A DNA stretch of 7,174 nucleotides from the NCBI GenBank assembly GCA_030550225.1, contig JAUQPV010000129.1:1-7174 (forward strand), given 5' to 3'. Positions within the stretch are counted from its first letter, which is position 1; every line of letters begins with the position of its first letter. This document shows, piece after piece, positions 1 to 4,607 of this stretch. The position numbers and the translations under genes are program-made. Below the pieces are notes generated by a model. The model made no database searches. It was not told where the DNA came from and saw only the letters and a program-made list of their open reading frames with translations. This DNA comes from Acidobacteriota bacterium. GTDB lineage: Bacteria; Acidobacteriota; HRBIN11.

Positions 1-894
1 AAAGAGTAAGGCTAAGGAAGCCTTTCCGATTTCGACCGTTATCGTCGTCCGCCTCCACCGGAGCTGGGGCGCGACGCCGAAGATCCGCCGTAGGCCGTCA
101 GCGACCCGGTCGGCCAGCACGGACTCATGACGTCCGAAGGAGAAAACGATGCGATATGAATTGGGCCGGTTTCGAATGGCTGTCACGTGGCCCTCGGCGC
201 AGTAAATCCCTAAAAGCCAGGCCAACGATTCGTCTAATGGCAGTCGGGCGGGAATGCCTGGGCGTTGTTCGGTCTTGAAGCGGACCCTCTCGCCCTCTTG
301 GACCAGGGTATTGGCTTGGTGCATATCCATGCACCAAGCCCCCCCATTGCGCCATAGGCCGCGAAGTTTACGGATGTAAGCCGGGTGATAGCCTGTCAGA
401 CCTGCCAGTTCCTTTGAGGTCAAGGGCTGGGTCAGGAGGGGGACCAGATCTTCGATGGCCATACGGGGGCGGCGGGATTTACGGAAGGGCCGAGCGGCGT
501 CGGCGATGATGGACGCGACGTCCAGGACGATGTCCTGTCCTCGAATCGGTCGCTTTGGCACGATGAGGTAGTCGCCCTTGGACAAGGCGTCGGCGCGGAG
601 TCGGGCCGGGCGGTCAGGATCCGAGACCCGGACGACGAAGACTTCGTGATTAGGTGTTAAAAGGACGGGGGGACAGTTATAGGGCTTGACCCATATGAGT
701 TCACCTTCGTAGGGGTGACGGAAGGCCTTCGTGATCGGGACGGGAGCACCGTGGCGGGCCCAGGCGTGAAGCCGACCGTCCAAGAACCGAACGGTCCCAC
801 CGTGCCAGGGGGTTTCGTCCGATCCGGCCTCGAATATTCGGGCGATCGGGAGCGGGCCCTGGTCGGTGGCGACAAAGGCCTCGGGCGGGAGGCA
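1..894 (-). mobile_element. Intein with LAGLIDADG homing endonuclease, in frame within the radical SAM gene (C-terminal part missing)
   Basis: The intein begins at C106 of the host frame (TGC at 892-894). Block A reads CLPPEAFVATDQG (856-894): nucleophile Cys1, then the usual T-x-x-G. Block B is LTPNHEVFVV with the T-x-x-H pair (T at 655-657, H at 646-648), intein residues 80 and 83. LRADALSKGDYLIVP, the usual strand after block B, follows. Residues 219-327 form an insertion with an HTH-like segment. The first dodecapeptide motif LAWLLGIYCAEGHV (about 184-225) carries the acidic catalytic residue as Glu (AEG), common in inteins. The second LAGLIDADG motif and blocks F and G (terminal HN) must lie left of base 1. 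At least 298 intein residues are visible, already too long for a mini-intein. The layout fits a class 1 cysteine intein with endonuclease. Whether it still splices and cuts cannot be judged from this half. Confidence 0.9.
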
Positions 895-1209
895 AAACAC
901 ACATTTTAAATTACATCTTCCAAAGAATATTGTACCACTGCCCCGCCAGCCCCGGAGGACGTCCTCCTCGCCGAAGTGGGGAAAGTAACTGGCGACGTCC
1001 GCATACCGGCCCGAGGCACACATCCCCAACTGGCCGTTCCAGCGGTCGAGGTCGCAGTTGCGGGGACACACCCGGCACCGCTGGAGCATAGCCCGGACCC
1101 GTTCGACCTTCTCGGCCAGCCGCCCGCTCCGGTATGCCTCCAGGTAAGCGGGCTCGAATTGCTTCCGGGGAAGGATAAAACCCTTGCAAAAGTCGGGTAG
1201 GTGCGTCAT
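1..1209 (-). CDS. PflX-like radical SAM protein (COG1313) interrupted by an intein; 5' part, runs off the left edge
   Basis: The frame from ATG (1207-1209) stays open to base 1 (403 codons); the C-terminus is outside the window. A Shine-Dalgarno GAGGA sits five bases before the ATG. Residues 1-105 are the N-extein. C45, C48, C52 and C64 (CRVCPRNC, then GMC) form the conserved N-terminal cysteine cluster of COG1313. They are followed by SYFPHFGEED and GSGTIFFGRCNLKCVF, which leads into the SAM/[4Fe-4S] motif CxxxCxxC (C99, C103, C106). COG1313 proteins resemble pyruvate-formate-lyase activases; they are expected to cleave S-adenosylmethionine to a 5'-deoxyadenosyl radical, but their substrate is generally unknown. 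After C106 the family's usual QN(W/Y) continuation is replaced by intein sequence. Splicing should restore C-Q-N, so a cysteine is predicted as first C-extein residue. The gene is divergent from the kinase operon. Family assignment is confident; physiological role is not. Confidence 0.9.
   Translation of the reverse strand, partial: MTHLPDFCKGFILPRKQFEPAYLEAYRSGRLAEKVERVRAMLQRCRVCPRNCDLDRWNGQLGMCASGRYADVASYFPHFGEEDVLRGWRGSGTIFFGRCNLKCVFCLPPEAFVATDQGPLPIARIFEAGSDETPWHGGTVRFLDGRLHAWARHGAPVPITKAFRHPYEGELIWVKPYNCPPVLLTPNHEVFVVRVSDPDRPARLRADALSKGDYLIVPKRPIRGQDIVLDVASIIADAARPFRKSRRPRMAIEDLVPLLTQPLTSKELAGLTGYHPAYIRKLRGLWRNGGAWCMDMHQANTLVQEGERVRFKTEQRPGIPARLPLDESLAWLLGIYCAEGHVTAIRNRPNSYRIVFSFGRHESVLADRVADGLRRIFGVAPQLRWRRTTITVEIGKASLALLF
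313..340 (-). repeat. Perfect 12-bp inverted repeat with 4-nt loop, inside the intein coding sequence, next to a G7 run
   Basis: GGCTTGGTGCAT (minus strand, 340 down to 329) and ATGCACCAAGCC (324 down to 313) are exact reverse complements separated by GGAT. In the sense strand a run of seven G (345 to 339) runs into the 5' arm with no spacer. It encodes part of the linker between the HTH-like segment and the LAGLIDADG motif (around AWCMDMHQA). A 24-base perfect stem inside coding sequence is unlikely by chance. Its function is unknown. Confidence 0.8.
895..939 (-). other. AT-rich codon patch in the N-extein abutting the intein junction
   Basis: Codons 91-105 of the radical SAM frame, the last fifteen before intein Cys1, contain only 12 G/C among 45 bases. 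Thirteen of the fifteen end in A or T, including ATA, AGA, TTA, AAA and ACA. The seven codons just before (84-90) and the intein codons just after are overwhelmingly G/C-ending. The encoded peptide SGTIFFGRCNLKCVF is the conserved radical SAM motif, so amino-acid constraint explains some A/T at first and second positions but not the third-position choice. See findings for possible causes. Confidence 0.75.
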
Positions 1210-1235
1210 ACTGGTCCTCGGGGATCCAAGATAGG

Positions 1236-1289
1236 GAATGCGGGATACGGGATGCAAGATGCGTTCGGTGTCGGGTGCTGGGTGTTGAG
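1236..1289 (+). repeat. 7-bp-period degenerate repeats, left flank of the palindrome cluster
   Basis: GAT recurs at 1244, 1251 and 1258 (GGGATAC, GGGATGC, AAGATGC), then GGTG recurs at 1267, 1274 and 1281 (GGTGTCG, GGTGCTG, GGTGTTG). The exact 7-bp spacing of the conserved cores indicates tandem heptamers. Their reverse complement recurs on the other side of the palindrome cluster (1481-1507). Confidence 0.65.
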
Positions 1290-1322
1290 CTTGGTAGGGA
1301 TCAAGGAATGACTGATCTCTTC

Positions 1323-1449
1323 GGAACGCCGGGAGTCATCCCGGCGTCCCCTTGTCCCGGCGCCGCCCGTCATGGCGGCGTCCATCCCATCGGAACACCG
1401 GGAGTTATCCCGGTGTCATCCTTAGAGAACCGGCAGTGATGCCAGTGTC
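1323..1449. repeat. Cluster of four short palindromes with centres about 32-35 bp apart
   Basis: Palindrome 1 (1326-1347) is ACGCCGGGA-GTCA-TCCCGGCGT, a perfect 9-bp stem. Palindrome 2 (1361-1380) is CGCCGCC-CGTCAT-GGCGGCG, a perfect 7-bp stem. Palindrome 3 (1395-1416) is ACACCGGGA-GTTA-TCCCGGTGT, a perfect 9-bp stem differing from the first by one compensated pair. Palindrome 4 (1427-1448) is imperfect, with loop GTGA. Centres lie near 1336, 1370, 1405 and 1437. Three of the four carry GGAAC or GAGAAC just before the left arm and GTC just after the right arm. The units look like REP-type elements; stacked operators or a structured leader RNA are alternatives. Confidence 0.8.
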
Positions 1450-1480
1450 AGTCCCCTGCTGATCACTACCATACCCAGTA

Positions 1481-1507
1481 CTCAACACCGAACATCCAGC
1501 ACCGAAT
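1481..1507 (-). repeat. 7-bp-period repeats, right flank, inverted relative to the left flank
   Basis: CACC, CATC and CACC occur at 1486, 1493 and 1500, exactly 7 bp apart, in units such as ACCGAAC, ATCCAGC and ACCGAAT. Read on the minus strand these are GGTG-type heptamers with the flavour of 1263-1289 (GTTCGGT, GTTGAG). The two arrays therefore bracket the palindromes as an imperfect inverted repeat. Confidence 0.6.
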
Positions 1508-1520
1508 CCTGCCAGGCTAA

Positions 1521-1543
1521 GCCCCGACCGTTCGGCGCGGGGC
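1521..1543 (+). promoter_or_regulatory. Hairpin in the 5' leader of the kinase gene
   Basis: GCCCCG (1521-1526) pairs with CGGGGC (1538-1543), with a short inner CC/GG pairing around GTTC. The stem ends eight bases before the ribosome-binding site GAGG (1551-1554) of the kinase GTG start. There is no T-run, so it is not an intrinsic terminator. It may affect translation or leader stability; that role is inferred from position only. Confidence 0.4.
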
Positions 1544-1559
1544 GGGTAAAGAGGTCCGC

Positions 1560-3110
1560 GTGCATCGGGAAATCCCTCGTAGGCTACCGTCCCGCATCGG
1601 CCGCTACGTCATCCGGCGTTTGCTCGGCAAAGGCGGGATGGGGAGGGTCTATCACGCGTGGGACCCCCTCATGGACCGGGACGTCGCCCTGAAGGTCCTC
1701 CATCCCCGGTTGGCGGCCCGACCGGCCTTTCGGGACCGTTTTGTCCGGGAGGCCCAGTCGGCGGGTCGTCTGCGGCATCCGAACATCGTGACGATCTACG
1801 AACTGGGGGAGGCCGACGGCATCCCTTACATTGCGATGGAGTATCTCGAGGGGCGGGACCTCCATCGGATCATTCGGGAGCGGGCACCCCTTTCCCTGCG
1901 GGAGCGGTTGGACATCATCGTGCAAGCCTGTGAGGCGCTGGGGTATGCCCACGCCCAGGGCATCGTCCATCGGGACATCAAGCCCTCCAACATCCGGGTC
2001 CTGGACGACGGCCGCGTGAAGATCATGGACTTCGGGATCGCCAAGGTCGAGAGCCGGCACCTCTACACGAAGACGGGCTTCCTGATCGGGACGCCCCGCT
2101 ACATGGCCCCGGAGCGGATTCGGGGCCCCCGGGAGAAGGTGGACGGCCGGGCCGACATCTTCTCGCTGGGCGTCGTGATGTATGAGCTCCTCTTCTATCG
2201 GCACCCCTTCGAAGGGGAAGACCTCTCGACGGTCCTATACAAGATCTTGCATGAACCTCCGGACCCCTTGGACGTCGGGTCGGTCCCGGGTCTTGAGGAC
2301 CTCCAGGGGGTCCTGCGAAGGGCGATGGCCAAGGACCCGGCGGACCGGTATCCGTCGGCCTACGACATGGCCCGAGACATCCGAGCCCTGATGGATCGTT
2401 TGGGCGACACGGACGTCGTCGCTCGGGACAGGGTCCCGATTTGGGACGAGCCGACCCTGGGCCTCTACGGGGTCACGCCGCCCCCGGCGGCGGCCGAAGC
2501 GGCTGTTCTGCCCACGCCGCCGGCGGTCTCCGAGCCGTTCCTGGAAGTTGAGACAGTGCAAGAAGGCCGGCCGGTTCGGTCGAGCCTCTGGCCGAGGCTT
2601 GGGGTCGTCGGGGGCGGCCTTTGGCTACTCTTGCTCCTCCTGCTCTTGATTCCGGCGTATCGCCGATGGACCGCCGGCCGACTCTCGCCGGGGCCGACCG
2701 CTCCGGCCGTCGAGCCGGGCCAGCCCGTCCCGACCGGACCGTCCCCGACCGTCAGGTCGACGGGACCGGTCGAGGTCTCGCCGAATCCGGAAGGGGCGCC
2801 CGCTCCGGCGGGGATCCCGCCGTCTGGGGCCGACCGGCCTGGGGTCCTCGTACTGGACCTGCTCCCGTGGGCGGAAATTCGGGACATCCGCCGGGTCCCG
2901 GACGGGACCCCGGTCGAGTTGACCCGACCGGCGTACACGCCCCTTCGGGTCCCGGACCTCCCGCCCGGCCGGTACGAGGTCCGATACCGCCACCCCCGGA
3001 TGTCGGCCGACGACGTCCTGGTCGTAGACGTACGGCCCGGTGAGGTCCGGGAGGTCATCCAACCGATCCGGGAACTGGACCTGCCGCCGGTCTTGGGTGA
3101 GCCGCCATGA
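1560..3110 (+). CDS. Transmembrane Hanks-type Ser/Thr protein kinase with PEGA-like C-terminal domain
   Basis: Transfers phosphate from ATP to Ser/Thr of target proteins. The kinase domain spans about residues 14-282: Gly-rich loop GKGGMGRVY (23-31), ATP lysine K45 in VALKVL, helix C E64, catalytic loop HRDIKPSN (137-144; D139, K141, N144), DFG (157-159), APE (183-185), and candidate activation-loop threonines T170, T172 and T178. All catalytic residues are present, and HRD marks an RD kinase. A Leu-rich membrane helix lies at about 347-365. It is followed by a Pro-rich spacer (about 370-425) and a domain (about 428-505) with the PEGA-like pattern GVLVLDLLPWAEI ... LPPGRYEVRYRHP ... VVDVRPGE. 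Kinase inside and PEGA-like domain outside is the expected topology. The start is GTG at 1560, preceded by GAGG at a 5-base spacing, 13 residues before the domain. The stop overlaps the next gene. The PEGA assignment rests on pattern and is less sure than the kinase. Confidence 0.95.
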   Translation: MHREIPRRLPSRIGRYVIRRLLGKGGMGRVYHAWDPLMDRDVALKVLHPRLAARPAFRDRFVREAQSAGRLRHPNIVTIYELGEADGIPYIAMEYLEGRDLHRIIRERAPLSLRERLDIIVQACEALGYAHAQGIVHRDIKPSNIRVLDDGRVKIMDFGIAKVESRHLYTKTGFLIGTPRYMAPERIRGPREKVDGRADIFSLGVVMYELLFYRHPFEGEDLSTVLYKILHEPPDPLDVGSVPGLEDLQGVLRRAMAKDPADRYPSAYDMARDIRALMDRLGDTDVVARDRVPIWDEPTLGLYGVTPPPAAAEAAVLPTPPAVSEPFLEVETVQEGRPVRSSLWPRLGVVGGGLWLLLLLLLLIPAYRRWTAGRLSPGPTAPAVEPGQPVPTGPSPTVRSTGPVEVSPNPEGAPAPAGIPPSGADRPGVLVLDLLPWAEIRDIRRVPDGTPVELTRPAYTPLRVPDLPPGRYEVRYRHPRMSADDVLVVDVRPGEVREVIQPIRELDLPPVLGEPP

Positions 3111-3970
3111 AGAACAAGTCGGTCCTCCTGTATCTGGTCGTTCTCCTGACGGGCGCGGCCCCGACGGCCTGGTCGGACCGCCCGTGGTATCAGGACTACG
3201 AGGAGGCCCTGGACCGATTGAAGAGGGGCGATGCCCGGGGCGCCATCCTACTGTTGGAAAAGACCCTCCGGACGGGGCCGGACCCCGGCCCCCAGCGGCC
3301 GACCTACGGGATGCACTTCATGGACTTCTTCCCGTACCTGCACTTGGCTCGCGCCTATCTGCAGATGGGTCAATGCGACCGGGCCCAGGAGTTCTTGGAA
3401 CGCTCGGCCCGCCTGGACCGGCTCCCGCCCGACCTCCAAGCGACGGAGCTCCGACCTCTGAGTCAGCAAATCCAGGCCCAGTGTATACCCCCGGCGAAGA
3501 CCCCGGCACCGCCGGCGGCCCGACCGGCCGAGTCGCCGCCGGCTGAGAAAGAGGCCCCAGCGAGTCAGCCGTCGGCCCCGTCGCCGACTCAGCCAAAAGG
3601 CCCTGCGACGGAAGCGCCGCCGGTCGGCCCGTCGGTCCCGCCGACCCGACGTCCGGTCCCGGCGGCGGTCCTACAGACGGCCTGGCGGGCCTATCTCCGT
3701 GGGGATTATGACGGCGCCTATCGGGTCTTGCAGGACGCCCGCCGGCAGTACGAACTGGACGATACGGCGTACTTCATCCTGGGATGTAGCCGGGCGGCCC
3801 GCTATTTCCGGGAAGGCGGCGCCGACGGCCGTCTCCTCGATGAAGCCCGGCGGTACCTGCGGCAGGCTCGTCAGCTACCCCCGGAACTCCAGAAGCGCCT
3901 TGCCCTCTTCATATCCCCCAAGATCCTGGCCCTCTATGGGGAGCACCGAAGGGCCGGCGGTGGGGAATAG
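3107..3970 (+). CDS. Exported TPR-repeat protein, co-transcribed with the kinase
   Basis: The 287-residue product starts with a Sec-type signal peptide: MKNK, hydrophobic core at about 5-17, and a likely cleavage near residues 18-23 (AAPTAWS). There is no lipobox cysteine. Two helical TPR-like units follow (about 27-56, YEEALDRLKRGDARGAILLL; and 75-105, YLHLARAYLQMGQCDRAQEF). A Pro/Ala-rich spacer (about 127-187) comes next, then a second helical region (188-258) with TPR-like LRGDYDGAYRVLQDARRQY and a terminal FISPKILALYG. TPRs bind proteins, so a scaffold or sensor role outside the cytoplasm, perhaps with the kinase's PEGA-like domain, is plausible but inferred. Its ATG overlaps the kinase stop (ATGA, 3107-3110), which implies translational coupling. 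No enzymatic domain is visible. The Pro-rich spacer resembles that of the kinase in composition. Confidence 0.85.
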   Translation: MKNKSVLLYLVVLLTGAAPTAWSDRPWYQDYEEALDRLKRGDARGAILLLEKTLRTGPDPGPQRPTYGMHFMDFFPYLHLARAYLQMGQCDRAQEFLERSARLDRLPPDLQATELRPLSQQIQAQCIPPAKTPAPPAARPAESPPAEKEAPASQPSAPSPTQPKGPATEAPPVGPSVPPTRRPVPAAVLQTAWRAYLRGDYDGAYRVLQDARRQYELDDTAYFILGCSRAARYFREGGADGRLLDEARRYLRQARQLPPELQKRLALFISPKILALYGEHRRAGGGE

Positions 3971-4014
3971 CCTCATCCAGGGTTGGGTCTCGGTGGAGGC
4001 AAGAAGGCGCGGAA

Positions 4015-4050
4015 GAAAGCGTCAGCTCTTTGAAACGCTGGCTTTCTCTC
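4015..4050 (+). terminator. Candidate terminator between convergent genes
   Basis: GAAAGC (4015-4020) pairs with GCTTTC (4041-4046). A two-base bulge separates this from a second stem, CAGC (4023-4026) with GCTG (4037-4040). The tail is pyrimidine-rich (TCTCTCTAT) rather than a clean T-run. It lies between the kinase/TPR operon and the convergent receiver gene, where a terminator is expected. On the minus strand the tail is purine-poor in T, so it fits the plus-strand operon best. Confidence 0.45.
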
Positions 4051-4052
4051 TA

Positions 4053-4517
4053 TCAACGGGGGCGGTCTAAGATCTGGCGGACCTTGACCAGGAAGTCGAT
4101 GGGACTAAAAGGCTTCTGGATGTAGTCCACCCGACCTCGAAGGATGAGCGCCTGGTAGGTCGCTTCCTCCATGTACCCGCTCATGAATAGGAACCGGGCT
4201 GTCGGGTCGTGCTGGCGAATTCGTTCGTACATTTCTTCACCGGACATTTTGGGCATGAAGACGTCCGAGATGATCAGGTCGATCTCGGCGGCATGATGCC
4301 GGAAAGTCTCGAGACCCTCCTCCCCGTTGGTGGCGATAAGGACCCGGTAGCCGTGGCCTTCCAAGACGGTTTGGATCATCGCCCGGACGCCGGCGTCGTC
4401 CTCGACGAGAAGGATCGTCTCGGTCCCCCCTTGTGGGACCGGGACCGCCGCGTCAGACTGAGCCTCGTCGGAAGTCTGATCCGGCAAGGGTTCCGGAGGT
4501 TGGCGCACGTGAGACAT
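4053..4517 (-). CDS. Receiver-only response regulator (CheY-like)
   Basis: The 154-residue protein has a single receiver domain at about 33-151, preceded by a Pro/Gln/Asp-rich stretch of about 30 residues. The acidic pocket is E39, D40 and D41 (LLVEDD), the phospho-acceptor is D85 (IISDVFMP), the switch residue is S113 (FMSGY), and the conserved lysine is K135 (IQKPF). All phosphotransfer residues are present, so it should accept phosphate from a histidine kinase. No output domain follows. The segment GGTETILLVEDDAGVR closely resembles receivers at the C-terminus of hybrid histidine kinases, so it may derive from one. The start ATG (4515-4517) has a strong ribosome-binding site GGGAGG. It lies 90 bp downstream of the RSH gene on the same strand and could be co-transcribed. 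No partner kinase is in the window. Confidence 0.92.
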   Translation of the reverse strand: MSHVRQPPEPLPDQTSDEAQSDAAVPVPQGGTETILLVEDDAGVRAMIQTVLEGHGYRVLIATNGEEGLETFRHHAAEIDLIISDVFMPKMSGEEMYERIRQHDPTARFLFMSGYMEEATYQALILRGRVDYIQKPFSPIDFLVKVRQILDRPR

Positions 4518-4519
4518 CG

Positions 4520-4527
4520 CCCCTCCC
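4520..4527 (-). promoter_or_regulatory. Strong ribosome-binding site of the receiver gene
   Basis: GGGAGGGG on the minus strand ends two bases before the ATG at 4517, with the GGAGG core about 5 bases away. It supports this start over internal ones. Confidence 0.6.
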
Positions 4528-4539
4528 TTTGGGTAGGTC

Positions 4540-4593
4540 GGCAGATAAGCAACCCCGCATCGTCCTGCCTCTCTACCTGCCTATCTGCCTATC
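4540..4593. repeat. 8-bp-period repeats and inverted repeat in the RSH-receiver gap
   Basis: CTGCCTAT is repeated exactly at 4577-4584 and 4585-4592, with related TGCC-containing units before it (4566). GGCAGATA (4540-4547) is the exact reverse complement of TATCTGCC (4582-4589), 34 bases away. A short period plus an inverted partner mirrors the pattern seen at 1236-1507. It could form a long-loop hairpin in the transcript between the two minus-strand genes. Confidence 0.5.
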
Positions 4594-4607
4594 GGCCCGT
4601 CATGACT

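Larger units (their letters stand above)
1210..1559. other. Divergent intergenic region between radical SAM gene and kinase operon
   Basis: No coding frame with recognisable protein sequence is seen on either strand over 350 bp. The region must contain the control elements of two divergent transcription units. A weak candidate -10 for the radical SAM gene is TATCTT (minus strand, 1233-1228), with TTGCAT (1257-1252) 18 bp upstream; the match is poor and overlaps low-complexity repeats. No convincing promoter was found for the kinase. Most of the space is taken by the palindrome cluster and the 7-bp-period flanks listed separately. Confidence 0.6.

Noticed and set aside
339..345. Programmed ribosomal frameshift site at the G7 run
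   Set aside because: The hairpin starts within the run without the usual 5-9 base spacer, and shifted frames give truncated products without a known function. Kept only as a structural oddity.
125..355. 76-residue minus-strand frame beginning near the G7 run
   Set aside because: It lies in a shifted frame under the intein. The LAGLIDADG motif is in the other frame, so this is a shadow unless frameshifting is shown.
901..940. Internal promoter in the AT-rich patch (TACAAT on the minus strand)
   Set aside because: The hexamer resembles a -10 box, but no -35 lies at a proper distance in the GC-rich sequence upstream, and the bases encode the conserved GTIFFGRCNLKC peptide.
911..1189. Small minus-strand frame of 92 residues overlapping the radical SAM N-extein
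   Set aside because: It is in another frame from the conserved CxxCP..C and GRCNLKC motifs and has no recognisable protein pattern; it is a shadow of the real frame.
1323..1449. CRISPR-like array of palindromic repeats with about 34-bp period
   Set aside because: The four units differ in sequence, the intervals between palindromes are only about 10-15 bases, and no cas gene is nearby.
1521..1543. Intrinsic terminator before the kinase
   Set aside because: The hairpin has no following T-run and sits just upstream of a ribosome-binding site.
1584..2204. 206-residue minus-strand frame opposite the kinase
   Set aside because: It is the antisense shadow of the kinase catalytic domain with no recognisable motif.
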